A stretch of 64,000 nt of DNA from Bdellovibrionales bacterium (GTDB taxonomy: Bacteria; Bdellovibrionota; Bdellovibrionia; Bdellovibrionales; JAGQZY01). Below are positions 25,994 through 35,092 of this stretch, in pieces. A program made the position numbers and the translations under genes. The notes under the pieces are model-generated. The model had not been told where the DNA came from. It ran no database searches and saw nothing but the letters and a program-made list of their open reading frames with translations. The stretch's first letter is position 1; every line of letters begins with the position of its first letter. Where the stretch lies: assembly GCA_019750295.1 (NCBI GenBank), contig JAIEOS010000002.1:62001-126000 (forward strand), written 5' to 3'.

Positions 25994-26596
25994 ATGAAGC
26001 TGATTTTTCTAATACCGACAGCTGTCGCCGTCGGTTTAATTTTGAACGTATCAACGTCAATTGCGGCGTGCACCTACAGTCTCGTTAACACCAAAATTGA
26101 GTGGACGGGTTATAAATTTACCGAGAAGACCGGCGTGCCCGGAACTTTTCGTGAAGTGACGATTAACCAGCCGTCCCAAGCCTCCTCGATCGATGAGCTG
26201 ATCGCCAGCAGTTCCTTCTTCATTAATGCGGCGTCTGTCGATTCCGGCGTTGAAATTCGCGATCAGAGCCTTCGCGATTTTTTCTTTAAAACTATGGCAA
26301 GCCCTTACATCAGAGGCTACGTCGAAGGATACGATTCTAAAAAGAAAACGGCATCCGTACTTTTGAATATGAATGGCGTTTCTCGAGCGGAAAGCTTTAA
26401 ACTGGCAGCCACAAAAAGCGAAGTGACGGCCACAGGAACCATCGATTTACTCAATTTTATGATGTCCAAATCCCTAGAGAGCATCAATAAAAAATGCTAC
26501 GACCTCCACAAAGGAAAAGATGGCATCTCTAAAACATGGAGCGAAGTGGGACTAAAAATCTCCGCTCAAATTTCAGAATCTTGCAAATCGAAATAA
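25994..26596 (+). CDS. YceI-like secreted protein
   Basis: This 200-residue protein has a signal peptide (first 24 residues, ending SIAACTYS) and a lipocalin-like fold of the YceI type: NTKIEWTGYKFTEKTGVPGT near the start, and later paired strands with SFFINAASVDSGVEIRDQSL. YceI proteins bind isoprenoid-type lipids in the periplasm. The family match is by pattern only. It precedes the OPT transporter by 12 bases and may share its transcript. The ribosome site may be in the hairpin described above. Confidence 0.75.
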   Translation: MKLIFLIPTAVAVGLILNVSTSIAACTYSLVNTKIEWTGYKFTEKTGVPGTFREVTINQPSQASSIDELIASSSFFINAASVDSGVEIRDQSLRDFFFKTMASPYIRGYVEGYDSKKKTASVLLNMNGVSRAESFKLAATKSEVTATGTIDLLNFMMSKSLESINKKCYDLHKGKDGISKTWSEVGLKISAQISESCKSK

Positions 26597-26608
26597 AGAG
26601 GGATCATC

Positions 26609-28489
26609 ATGGCGATTAAACAACTGACCGAAGAACAGATCAGAACTTGGACCCTGAAACAGAAAGACGAGTGGTGGCTAAAGAATGTCTACAAGGGGGA
26701 CATGCGCCAGTTGACCTGGAGGTCTGCTCTCACAGGCGCGCTGCTCGGATCGGTTTTATCACTCACGAATTTATATATTGGTATACAGACAGGATGGACT
26801 CTCGGCGTGGGGATCACATCGGTCATTGTTTCGTTTGCCATGTTTAAGTTTCTTTCTCGGTTTCAACTTTCGACCGAAATGACGATTCTCGAAAACAATA
26901 CGATGCAATCCATCGCAACCAGCGCCGGCTATATGACATCTCCATTGATGGCGTCTCTCTCGGGATATATGATGGCGACAGGTCATATTCCTCCCATGTG
27001 GCAGGTCTATTGTTGGATTGTGGTTTTAGCCATTCTTGGTGCTCTTTTCGCTTTCCCTCTTAAAAAGCGGTATATTAATGATGAGCAGCTGCCATTTCCG
27101 GAGGGGTATGCGGCCGGGATTGTGCTCGACAACTTGCATTCCTCCGATGCGAAGGAAGGCCTTTATAAAGCGAAGCTCTTAGGAATGGGCGCAGGTATTG
27201 CGGCGCTGATCGAGTTTTTAAGAAGTGGAGGGGTTCTTGCGAAACTTAAAGTTCCATTCCTTGCCATTCCTGAATACTGGGACGAGCTTGTTTATAAGTA
27301 TTTATTTGTGCCGACCATCAATGGAGTTCCTCTCAAAGATCTCACCATCCGTTTTGAAACTTCAATCATCCTGATGGGAACCGGCGCGCTCATGTCCTTA
27401 AAAACAACGTCTTCGATGATGTTAGGCGCATTGATCAATTATGTGATCTTGGCCCCAATCATGATGGAAAAAGGGATTATCACCGGCACTGGATTTAAGA
27501 ATATTTCGATTTGGGCCCTTTGGGGTGGTGCCGCGATGATGACTTCTGCAGCGCTCTATTCGTTTCTCACCTCGGGGAATACATTAAGTAGTATTTTCGA
27601 GCTTTTGAAGTTTTCCAAAAAGAAAACGAAGAAGGAAGCCGACATCCTTGCCGATATTGAATTGCCGCTCAAGGTTTCTTTGATCGGTGTCCCTATCTTG
27701 ACAGTGATTATTGCCATCATGGCGCACGAATTTTTTGGAATCGAATACTGGCTGGGAGTCGTTGCGGTTCCGTTGGTTTTTGTTTTTAGTATTATGGCTG
27801 TTAAATCTACCGGATTAACCGCGATTACTCCGGGAAGCGCACTCGCCAAGATGACACAGGTTTGTTATAGTGTGATGGCCCCAGGACAGATGAACACGAG
27901 TTTGATCACGGCAGGAATCACTTCAGAAGTTTCTCTGAGTGCGAGCAATTTGTTGATGGATATTAAGCCCACATACATGCTCGGTGGAAAACCACGCCAA
28001 CAAGCCATCGGGCATATCATCGGGATCTTTGCTGGGGGTCTGTTGTCTATTCCAGTCTTCTATATGCTCTTCCATGGAGATATTACGGTTTTCGGAACCG
28101 ATAAATTTCCGATGCCAGGGGCCACAGTTTGGAAAGCGGTTGCCGATGTTTTATCGAAGGGTCTATCCGCTCTTCATCCCACATCTCAAATCGCTGTTCT
28201 CATTGGTGCGGCGTTAGGAATTCTTTTCGAGATTCTCATTAAAAAAACAAAAGGGAAGTTCCCGATTTCACCCACTGGGTTCGGGATCGCCTTCGTTCTT
28301 CCATTCACGAACACACTCATGTTTTTTGTGGGATCGTTGATTGCTTGGTACCTTGAGAGTAAACCCAAGGATCAGCGTACGGCCGCTTACCACCGCTTTG
28401 TCGAAAACAAAGAATCGATCGCGGCAGGGGTGATTGCCGGAGGATCTATCATCGGGATTGTGCTTCTCATCGTTGAGACGATGTTATAG
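26609..28489 (+). CDS. OPT family oligopeptide transporter
   Basis: This 626-residue inner membrane protein has some 14-16 hydrophobic segments and OPT-family motifs, such as LGSVLSLTNLYIGIQTGWTL, FPLKKRYINDEQLPFPEGYA and GGKPRQQAIGHIIGIFAGGL. OPT proteins import short peptides or metal chelates using the proton gradient. Peptide import would fit an organism that secretes proteases, like the gene just upstream; that link is inferred. A good ribosome site (AGAGGG) precedes the ATG. The terminator-like hairpin at 28523-28548 follows. Confidence 0.9.
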   Translation: MAIKQLTEEQIRTWTLKQKDEWWLKNVYKGDMRQLTWRSALTGALLGSVLSLTNLYIGIQTGWTLGVGITSVIVSFAMFKFLSRFQLSTEMTILENNTMQSIATSAGYMTSPLMASLSGYMMATGHIPPMWQVYCWIVVLAILGALFAFPLKKRYINDEQLPFPEGYAAGIVLDNLHSSDAKEGLYKAKLLGMGAGIAALIEFLRSGGVLAKLKVPFLAIPEYWDELVYKYLFVPTINGVPLKDLTIRFETSIILMGTGALMSLKTTSSMMLGALINYVILAPIMMEKGIITGTGFKNISIWALWGGAAMMTSAALYSFLTSGNTLSSIFELLKFSKKKTKKEADILADIELPLKVSLIGVPILTVIIAIMAHEFFGIEYWLGVVAVPLVFVFSIMAVKSTGLTAITPGSALAKMTQVCYSVMAPGQMNTSLITAGITSEVSLSASNLLMDIKPTYMLGGKPRQQAIGHIIGIFAGGLLSIPVFYMLFHGDITVFGTDKFPMPGATVWKAVADVLSKGLSALHPTSQIAVLIGAALGILFEILIKKTKGKFPISPTGFGIAFVLPFTNTLMFFVGSLIAWYLESKPKDQRTAAYHRFVENKESIAAGVIAGGSIIGIVLLIVETML

Positions 28490-28522
28490 GCCCTGTCGAT
28501 GACATTGATTTCAACGAAAACT

Positions 28523-28558
28523 CCAAGGCGCGATGGTGTGAGCCTTGGGGTCTTAGTT
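28523..28558 (+). terminator. Terminator-like hairpin after the OPT gene
   Basis: CCAAGGC (28523-28529) pairs with GCCTTGG (28542-28548) across 12 bases; a broken T-rich stretch follows. It ends about 60 bases past the OPT stop. The rest of the gap to 28727 is AT-rich with no feature I can name. Confidence 0.4.
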
Positions 28559-28727
28559 TTTAAATCTTAAGCTACTTTAACAAAAAACCATTTCATTGAT
28601 CTCATCTTAAAAATTCCTCAGATTCGAAATACGGAGATCAAAAACTTTGGTGATATCAGAGACTATACACTCAGGTTTTATCCTCCAGTGACGATAAGCA
28701 TAAGTAATCAGGAATGTTAATGGAGAA

Positions 28728-31538
28728 ATGAGTATGCTTAAGGCACCAATTCCTAGTGATGAGCAAAAAAGAATAGATAAACTTAATGAATATCAAATTC
28801 TCGATACTCTCCAGGAGCAAGAGCTTGACGAGATTACAAAAATTGCGGCGCAAATCTGTGATTGCAGAATTTCTTTAATCAGTTTGATCGATACTCATAG
28901 ACAGTGGTTTAAATCAAAGTATGGGCTTACTACGAATGAAACTCCAAGGGACATTTCCTACTGCGGCCACGCCATAATGAGTGATGAAATTTTTATCGTT
29001 GAAGATTCGGCACTCGATGAAAGGTTTTGTGATAATCCGCTGTTTTTAGGGGAACCCCACGCTCGTTTTTATGCGGGAGCTCCTCTTATATCTACCGAGG
29101 GCCAAAGAATTGGTACTTTATGTGTCATAGATTCTGATTCGAAAGTCCTTGATGAAAAGCAAAAGTTAATTCTTAAAAGTTTATCTCAACAGATCATTAC
29201 TATCTTCGAGGCGAGAAAGCTCCTCTATGAAAAACAAAATAATGAATTCTTGCTTAAAGAAGTCCAGAAAAATGCACAGATTGGCGGATGGGAATTAAAT
29301 GTTAAAACATTCAAAACAAAATGGACAGATGAAGTCTTTAGAATCCACGAAGTTGAAATTGGCGCCGCATTTGATGTCAAAGATGCGATGAGCTTTTACT
29401 CTGACGTCGATAGGACGAGAATTCTAGGTGACATCAAAAATTGTATTGAAAACGGAGTGCCATTTGAGTCCGACTTTGAATTCATCACTGCCAAAGGTAA
29501 TAAGAGGTGGGTTCACTCCAAAGGTTTTGCTAAAAGAGATAAAGAAGGCAAAGTTCAAAGAATTCTCGGGACACTTCAAGACATCACCCATAAGAAGTTA
29601 AAAGAAATTGAGCTCAAATCCTCAAAAGAGTATCTTGATCTCGCGCTTGAAGGCGCGGGACTTGGAATCTGGGACTGGTACCTCGCCGATAACTCGGTGA
29701 AATTTGATGAAAGATGGGCGCAAATGCTCGGGCTCGACATTAACGAAATTGATATGGAACTCACCACTTGGGAATCGAGAGTTCATCCTGATGATTTAGA
29801 AAAGTGTTACGCAGACATTAAAGCATATATGGATGGTAAGACCGAGTTTTATGAGAACGTGCATCGAATGAGGCACAAAAATGGTCACTGGGTTTACATT
29901 TTAGATCGCGGAAGGTTCTCAGATTGGGATCAGGACGGCCGACCGATTCGATTCACCGGGACTCATTTTGATGTGAGCGAACTTGAAAAGGCGAAGCAGA
30001 AACTTTCGCTTCTCTATCAAAATAGTCCGTTCGGATTCGCCTTCTGTGACATCAACGGCAATATACTGGATGTGAATAAAAAATACGAAGAGATCACCGG
30101 ATACACCGCGGATGAGCTCAAGAAACTATCACGTTGGGATCTGACTCCAACAAAGTATATAGACGACGAAAATACCCACCTTGAATCTTTGAGGGCCAAT
30201 GGTCGTTATGGACCGTACCGAAAGGAATACAAAAACAAAAAGGGTGATTTGGTGCCTGTGGAGCTGAACGGATTTATAATTAAAGATTTTGACGGTAAAG
30301 CGGGTGTTTGGTCTATCGTCGAGGATATTACTCAAAAGATCGCCCAGGAAAAAGAGTTGTTGTACCAGAAACAATTCGCCGCGCACCACGCAAAACTCGC
30401 CTCCATTGGTGAGCTTGCCGCAGGCGTAGGGCATGAAATCAATAATCCGCTCTCCATAGTTAAAGGTTATCTATCGGTTCTTGAGAAGAAAATGGAAAAG
30501 GGAAGTGTCAATCAAAGCGAAGTTCAAGCATATCTTGGGAAGATAGATGTCGCGACCAACAGAATTGCACGAATAGTTCAAGGTCTGAGAACATTTTCAC
30601 GGTCTGATGCGACCGAGGTTTCAGACTTTTCTCCGATTGACGCTATTGAAGAATCTTTCAATATGCTGAATGAGATCTATGAGAAAGATGGGATACATCT
30701 TAAATTTAACAATTCGGTGAGGGGGCAATATCTCATTCATGGCAATAGGGGTAAGTTTCAGCAGATCATAATGAATCTAGTCTCTAACGCGAAAGATGCC
30801 ACGCAAGATAAAGATTTAAGGATTATTAATATAAACATAAGAAATGAAGTCGATAAATTGATTATAGAGGTCGATGATAACGGGTGTGGTTTCCCTGAAT
30901 CGTTAAAGGAAAAAATATTTGATCCGTTTTTCACCACTAAAGAAGTGAACAAAGGAACCGGCATCGGCTTATCTTTGGTTCATAGCTTTATCAAAGAAAT
31001 GAACGGTGGAATTCGCGTAGAAAGTAAAGTGCATGAGGGGTCTAAGTTCACCCTGGAACTGCCTGCTCTTTTGGCGTCACAAATTCAAACTCAGGTCCAA
31101 ACACCCAGCCCAGCTGAGGCGAATGGGGGAGTTCAGTATAAAGCGAATGTTATACTTGCAGATGATGACGAAGGTATTCGTGAGCTATTAGGTGATCTTT
31201 TAGAATCGATGGGAATGCGGGTCACTGCGGTCGAGAACGGCAAGGAAGCTTTAGACTTATACATGAAGCATCCCGATAATTTTGATCTCATCATTTCGGA
31301 CATGAAGATGCCCCAATTGGATGGCCCGAGTTTACTCAAAAAGCTCCGAGAAAATGAACAATTAAAGCAGCCAAAGTTTATATTTATCACGGGTGGAATC
31401 AATATCAATTTTGAGGATAAGGACAATGAGCTCAACAAGCTCATCGACGGTTATCTTCTCAAGCCATTCACCGAGAGTAAGGTTTATGAAATCTTAGAGA
31501 GATGCCAACTGGTTGAAAAGATGAGAAAAGTGTCCTGA
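28728..31538 (+). CDS. Hybrid sensor histidine kinase: GAF, three PAS, kinase, receiver
   Basis: The 936-residue protein has no membrane segment and is probably a cytoplasmic sensor. Domains in order: GAF (about 20-165, with [20 protein letters not shown]), three PAS/PAC units (about 178-290, 300-420 and 425-545), a HisKA domain whose phosphorylated histidine is H569 ([11 protein letters not shown]), an ATPase domain with N box LVSNAKDA and G boxes DDNGCGFPE and [11 protein letters not shown], and a receiver (about 805-930) with acceptor D858 ([13 protein letters not shown]). It can pass phosphate from H569 to its own receiver; the output partner is unknown. The gene looks more A+T-rich than its neighbours and lies on the 3' side of a tRNA gene, which could mean acquisition, but no flanking repeat was seen. 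Confidence 0.95.
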   Translation: MSMLKAPIPSDEQKRIDKLNEYQILDTLQEQELDEITKIAAQICDCRISLISLIDTHRQWFKSKYGLTTNETPRDISYCGHAIMSDEIFIVEDSALDERFCDNPLFLGEPHARFYAGAPLISTEGQRIGTLCVIDSDSKVLDEKQKLILKSLSQQIITIFEARKLLYEKQNNEFLLKEVQKNAQIGGWELNVKTFKTKWTDEVFRIHEVEIGAAFDVKDAMSFYSDVDRTRILGDIKNCIENGVPFESDFEFITAKGNKRWVHSKGFAKRDKEGKVQRILGTLQDITHKKLKEIELKSSKEYLDLALEGAGLGIWDWYLADNSVKFDERWAQMLGLDINEIDMELTTWESRVHPDDLEKCYADIKAYMDGKTEFYENVHRMRHKNGHWVYILDRGRFSDWDQDGRPIRFTGTHFDVSELEKAKQKLSLLYQNSPFGFAFCDINGNILDVNKKYEEITGYTADELKKLSRWDLTPTKYIDDENTHLESLRANGRYGPYRKEYKNKKGDLVPVELNGFIIKDFDGKAGVWSIVEDITQKIAQEKELLYQKQFAAHHAKLASIGELAAGVGHEINNPLSIVKGYLSVLEKKMEKGSVNQSEVQAYLGKIDVATNRIARIVQGLRTFSRSDATEVSDFSPIDAIEESFNMLNEIYEKDGIHLKFNNSVRGQYLIHGNRGKFQQIIMNLVSNAKDATQDKDLRIININIRNEVDKLIIEVDDNGCGFPESLKEKIFDPFFTTKEVNKGTGIGLSLVHSFIKEMNGGIRVESKVHEGSKFTLELPALLASQIQTQVQTPSPAEANGGVQYKANVILADDDEGIRELLGDLLESMGMRVTAVENGKEALDLYMKHPDNFDLIISDMKMPQLDGPSLLKKLRENEQLKQPKFIFITGGININFEDKDNELNKLIDGYLLKPFTESKVYEILERCQLVEKMRKVS

Positions 31539-31570
31539 GTCCCGACCGGCTGCTCAGCCGCCGAATCGCA

Positions 31571-31657
31571 TGGTGGCTCGGGCGAGAATCGAACTCGCAC
31601 ACCCGTGAAGGTACTGGATTTTGAGTCCAGCGCGTCTACCAATTCCACCACCGAGCC
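31571..31657 (-). tRNA. tRNA-Leu, anticodon CAA
   Basis: On the minus strand the RNA starts GGCTCGG and ends CCGAGCC plus discriminator A and an encoded CCA (31571-31573). The anticodon stem-loop is CTGGA-CTCAAAA-TCCAG, giving anticodon CAA, which reads UUG. The T arm is GCGAG-TTCGATT-CTCGC. A long variable arm is present, as expected for the leucine class. It lies between the hybrid kinase and the outer membrane protein gene. Confidence 0.97.
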
Positions 31658-31781
31658 ATGCTGTATCTAAAGGACTAATGGAACCTAAATTATCCTCTTA
31701 TGGCGATCAAGTATTATTTTCAGGTATGTCAAATCACTAGATAGAAAACAGAATAGTCAAAGTGCCTTTATTTGTCTCTGA

Positions 31782-31806
31782 GTTCAGTTCCGCTCTGGAA
31801 CTGAAC
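31782..31806. repeat. Ten-bp hairpin upstream of the outer membrane protein gene
   Basis: GTTCAGTTCC (31782-31791) and GGAACTGAAC (31797-31806) form a perfect stem with a five-base loop, about 118 bases before the next ATG. No T run follows, and a TTGACT box lies shortly after. It could be an operator or a structured leader. Confidence 0.5.
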
Positions 31807-31923
31807 GAATATTGACTAACGATCTTGTGAGTTTAGATGCACTGGCCGGAACTTGGTATGACCGTTGCTAATAGGACAGGCAAAGCTGACGAAAAAAGTT
31901 AGTAAGCAAAGAAGGAGACATTT

Positions 31924-33144
31924 ATGACAAATAAGTTTTTAGCTACAGTATTGGTGTTAATGGCATCAGTATCTTATGCCAATCAAAATCAATATGATTA
32001 TGAATCGGTTGAAATCAATAACATCTACAATGATGTTGAATCTGCATCGGATATTCGTGATCCGCAAATGGCCCGCAGACCTCATGGCACGAACGAGGCG
32101 ATCGATACGGCCAACAGCCCACAGATCAATATCTACAACGAGAATGCAAATTCCAACAAACAAGCCCAAAAATCCCACGCGCAGACAGATACGGATGCGA
32201 TTGTTGATTCTGCAGCCTACTCAGACTCTAAAGCTCAATCCGACCTGAGCCACGACTATATCGAACGCGCTAACGAAATCCGTCGCGCTCGTAAAGATTT
32301 AGAGATGGGAACAGAGACAAAAATGATCGAAAAGATCGAATGGTCTCGTATCGAAGACGAAAAAGATCGTAGCGATCGTCTTTTTGGAAATCGTTTAGAT
32401 AAAAAGAAATACGATAATCACTATGATAACAACTACGAAAATAACTATAAGCCAGAAAAAGAAGTCGTCATCATCGAAAAGCCAACTCCGGTAGTTCCTT
32501 ATGCTCCAGCTCCTGTTTATAAAGAAGAGTACAAAAATGAAGTCAAATCGGACTACTCTTACATCGCAGACTCTAAGTCTTATCTATCTCCTACTGTCGG
32601 TTGGATGACTCATCCTTCGGCAGTGAACGTGGATGAAGCGACTACTTTTGGTATCGCTGCGGGAACAGTTTTCTCCTCAGGCGTAGCTGTGGAAATGGGA
32701 TTGAACTACGCGAACTTTACGATGGATGACTACGACGTTTATACATTCAACGGATTGCCTGGACAGAAAGAAGTTGACCAATACAGCTTGAACGGTGCGG
32801 TGAGATACAACTTTATGGTTGGACGAATCGTGCCTAACGTCGGTGCGTTGCTTGGTTACTCTTACAGAGATTACAACGAGACTCGTGCTTTCAGCCAGGG
32901 AACAACATCATCGTCTGCAGTAGATGCAGGTGTAAGCTTGGGTGTCGACTTCAAATTGACTCAAAACTTCTCACTCGGCGTAGAATATCGTGTCATGAGA
33001 AACATTTGGAACGATCGCGAAGACCAAGACAACAATCAAGTTTCTCCATTGTTCTACGGTCCGTATGCAACAGCTCAGAACCGCGAAAAACTCGAAGAAG
33101 TGGGTTATCAGCAGTTCGGTGTTAATGCGAAGTTCTCTTTCTAA
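31924..33144 (+). CDS. Outer membrane beta-barrel protein with long charged N-terminal region
   Basis: A signal peptide (first 20 residues, ending SVSYANQNQ) leads a 406-residue protein. Residues of about 20-200 are hydrophilic, rich in Asn, Asp and Tyr, with the short repeats YDNHYDNNYENNY. The C-terminal 190 residues look like an eight-stranded barrel of the OmpA/OmpW kind (alternating hydrophobic residues, e.g. GVAVEMGLNYANFTM and FSLGVEYRVMRNI) ending in a terminal phenylalanine (NAKFSF), the usual BAM signal. The exposed or periplasmic N-terminal part has no known domain. A good ribosome site (GAAGGAG) and a strong terminator frame the gene, so it is probably a single, well-expressed unit. 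Confidence 0.85.
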   Translation: MTNKFLATVLVLMASVSYANQNQYDYESVEINNIYNDVESASDIRDPQMARRPHGTNEAIDTANSPQINIYNENANSNKQAQKSHAQTDTDAIVDSAAYSDSKAQSDLSHDYIERANEIRRARKDLEMGTETKMIEKIEWSRIEDEKDRSDRLFGNRLDKKKYDNHYDNNYENNYKPEKEVVIIEKPTPVVPYAPAPVYKEEYKNEVKSDYSYIADSKSYLSPTVGWMTHPSAVNVDEATTFGIAAGTVFSSGVAVEMGLNYANFTMDDYDVYTFNGLPGQKEVDQYSLNGAVRYNFMVGRIVPNVGALLGYSYRDYNETRAFSQGTTSSSAVDAGVSLGVDFKLTQNFSLGVEYRVMRNIWNDREDQDNNQVSPLFYGPYATAQNREKLEEVGYQQFGVNAKFSF

Positions 33145-33187
33145 GTTTAGATTTTAAGTGTGTTATAAGGTGTCCTCTTTAGCTTGG

Positions 33188-33218
33188 GCCCAGTCAGGAT
33201 TGACTGGGCTTTTTTTTT
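33188..33218 (+). terminator. Intrinsic terminator of the outer membrane protein gene
   Basis: GCCCAGTCA (33188-33196) and TGACTGGGC (33201-33209) form a 9-bp stem with a 4-base loop, followed by nine Ts (33210-33218). Confidence 0.93.
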
Positions 33219-33234
33219 AGTCCTACAATAGGTG

Positions 33235-33897
33235 ATGAAGCTTAATGAACACATGGTTGTGCTCACTTTCATTCTTCCCACGATTTTTTCGACGCTTGTG
33301 GGACCATCGAGTTTTGCTCAGTCAAAGATCAATAAAAACGCCCCGGTGCTTATGGCGGCTTTGGCCAAAGTGGGTGTAGAGGTTTTGACCACTCGTGATC
33401 TTCAGATTCATCAATTTATCAATGAGTCAGAGCCGCTTTTTAATGATTACGTCGACAAGAAGGAGCCCCTCAAGACTCTCGTTTGGGAATCGCTCATTTA
33501 TTCAGAATCTAAAACCACCCTCAATCAGACAGTGTCCGAAACCGAAATCAAAGACGCTGCCGCCACATTTTCTAAGAAGTATGCCAAGGATAAGCTGTGG
33601 ACTTCGCTTTCGGTGAGCGAACGGGATTTAAATATGGCAATGGAGCGCCATCAGTCGGCAAAAAAGCTCATGGGCCTAAAGATGCCAACGGATCTGATCT
33701 CTATTACCGATAAAGAGGTCGAAAACTACTATGCTCAGAACAAGTCCCAACTCGGCCATCGACCTTTAGAAGAATCACGGGAGCAGATTCGTAAAGGCCT
33801 CAAAAGTATCAAGGCGCGTGAAAGGTTTTCGGAGTGGATGCGGGCCCTCACCCGTACACATTCAGTAGAGTATTTTTCCGGCGTTCAGGTGCAATGA
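33235..33897 (+). CDS. SurA-N-like secreted protein without PPIase domain
   Basis: This protein of about 220 residues has a signal peptide ending near GPSSFAQS and a helical region resembling the N-terminal chaperone domain of SurA-type proteins, with segments such as TLVWESLIYSESKTTLNQTV, SETEIKDAAATFSKKY and SITDKEVENYYAQNKSQLG. No parvulin domain follows. It may be a small periplasmic chaperone for outer membrane proteins; this is inferred from resemblance. The start is the ATG at 33235 or the GTG just before it at 33232. The stop overlaps the acetyltransferase start (ATGA, 33894-33897). Confidence 0.7.
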   Translation: MKLNEHMVVLTFILPTIFSTLVGPSSFAQSKINKNAPVLMAALAKVGVEVLTTRDLQIHQFINESEPLFNDYVDKKEPLKTLVWESLIYSESKTTLNQTVSETEIKDAAATFSKKYAKDKLWTSLSVSERDLNMAMERHQSAKKLMGLKMPTDLISITDKEVENYYAQNKSQLGHRPLEESREQIRKGLKSIKARERFSEWMRALTRTHSVEYFSGVQVQ

Positions 33898-34337
33898 TGA
33901 TATTTAAAGACGCTCAGGCCCTAAAACATGTGGAAGCCTGGGTGGAGGGCTTAAATTTTAGTGATCTGAGCCTTAAAAGTTGGTCTGAGGCCACTTTGAC
34001 CGAAACACTGCGCACTTATAATTTTGTCTTTTTGGGCGCGGGTGGTCAGCCAATGACTTCCTGTGTAGTTTTTCAGGAAATGGGCCCGGATCTGTGCGAG
34101 GTCTTATTTTTAGGGACCAGTCCGGCCTATCAGGGGCAGGGCCAAATGACGGAATTGTTAGAGGAATTCATTCATCGGTGTCCATATGACCGCATCTGGC
34201 TCGAGTGCCGAGCTGACAATCTGATTGCCCAAAATATTTACCGAAAACTGGGCTTTGTCGAAAACGGTCAGCGCCCGAACTACTATCATGACAGTACTCC
34301 TGCGATTTTATTTACCTTTTTTAGGAAGCATCGTTAA
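33894..34337 (+). CDS. GNAT-family N-acetyltransferase
   Basis: The 147-residue protein is a GNAT fold that transfers acetyl from acetyl-CoA. The CoA-binding loop is SPAYQGQGQMTELLEEFI (about residues 79-96, with the Q/RxxGxG/A pattern), and ADNLIAQNIYRKLGFVENGQ is the typical C-terminal motif. This last part and the size resemble RimI, the acetylase of ribosomal protein S18, but substrate cannot be told from sequence. The ATG at 33894 overlaps the stop of the upstream gene. A terminator follows at 34399-34422. Confidence 0.85.
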   Translation: MMIFKDAQALKHVEAWVEGLNFSDLSLKSWSEATLTETLRTYNFVFLGAGGQPMTSCVVFQEMGPDLCEVLFLGTSPAYQGQGQMTELLEEFIHRCPYDRIWLECRADNLIAQNIYRKLGFVENGQRPNYYHDSTPAILFTFFRKHR

Positions 34338-34398
34338 GAAATATCGACGGAAGGGTTGCATTTTCCCCCCGCATTTGTTACTACTGAGTCATTCGTTT

Positions 34399-34422
34399 AG
34401 CCCCTAGTGGGGCTTTTTTTTT
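34399..34422 (+). terminator. Intrinsic terminator before rimP
   Basis: AGCCCC (34399-34404) pairs with GGGGCT (34409-34414) over a 4-base loop, followed by an unbroken T run to 34422. It ends the upstream pair of genes. It lies ahead of the candidate rimP promoter, so it is probably not an attenuator of rimP. Confidence 0.85.
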
Positions 34423-34435
34423 ACTGAAGGCGGAG

Positions 34436-34464
34436 TTGTTGAAGCTCTGTCCTTAAATTATAGG
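34436..34464 (+). promoter_or_regulatory. Possible promoter of the rimP-nusA-infB cluster
   Basis: TTGTTG (34436-34441) and TATAGG (34459-34464) are 17 bases apart. Start of transcription would be near 34471, only some seven bases from the rimP ATG (34478), which has no clear ribosome site. The message may be nearly leaderless. Confidence 0.35.
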
Positions 34465-34477
34465 ACCGTATAGCCTT

Positions 34478-35089
34478 ATGCATTTGAACTTAGAAAAGGT
34501 AACGTCCTTGGCCGAATCCGTGGCCACTCCTCTCGGTCTGCGCGTGTATCATCTGGAAATGGTTGGAAGTGGAAACGGGAAGATCCTGCGGATCTTTATT
34601 GATCGCACGCAACCGCGTGCCATCGATACAGCAGCTGAGACGGAAGTGATTGAAGAAGAGGATGTGAGCATTGAATCCAGCGGCGACGTGAATAAAGTGT
34701 CGCTCAAAGATTGCTCTGATTTTTCGAAAGCATTTAGCGAAAAGTTAGATAGCGAAGACCCGATTGAAGGAGCTTACCATCTCGAAGTCTCCAGCCCGGG
34801 TGTAGAGCGCGTCTTGGTAAAAATGTGGCACTTTCAAGAGAGTGTCGGCGAAAACATCTACGTGCAGCTGAATAAGCCTCTGGCGGATATCAGCAACGTG
34901 GATCAGAAGCACGGAAGTCGCAAAAAGATCACGGGAGTTCTCAAATCTTTGAGCGACGAAAAATTGAGTATTGATTTTGAAAATACGAACGTCATCGTTC
35001 CTTTCCAAAATGTTTCAAAAGCCCATGTGGTTTTTGATTTTGGTAATAATACGATTGCGCGCAAACGCGCGACAATGACCAAGGAGTAG
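34478..35089 (+). CDS. rimP: Ribosome maturation factor RimP
   Basis: RimP helps assemble the 30S subunit. The 203-residue protein has the alpha/beta N-terminal domain (ESVATPLGLRVYHLEMVGSG, RIFIDRT) and the SH3-like C-terminal domain, with YHLEVSSPGVERVL as the family signature. It carries an acidic insert at about 52-72, making it longer than the E. coli protein (about 150). It starts the conserved rimP-nusA-infB-rbfA-truB order and is three bases ahead of nusA. Confidence 0.93.
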   Translation: MHLNLEKVTSLAESVATPLGLRVYHLEMVGSGNGKILRIFIDRTQPRAIDTAAETEVIEEEDVSIESSGDVNKVSLKDCSDFSKAFSEKLDSEDPIEGAYHLEVSSPGVERVLVKMWHFQESVGENIYVQLNKPLADISNVDQKHGSRKKITGVLKSLSDEKLSIDFENTNVIVPFQNVSKAHVVFDFGNNTIARKRATMTKE

Positions 35090-35092
35090 CCA

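Noticed and set aside
28490-28727. Possible attachment repeat of the tRNA-Leu 3' end ahead of the kinase
   Set aside because: I found no copy of the tRNA end in this gap, so an integrated island is not supported.
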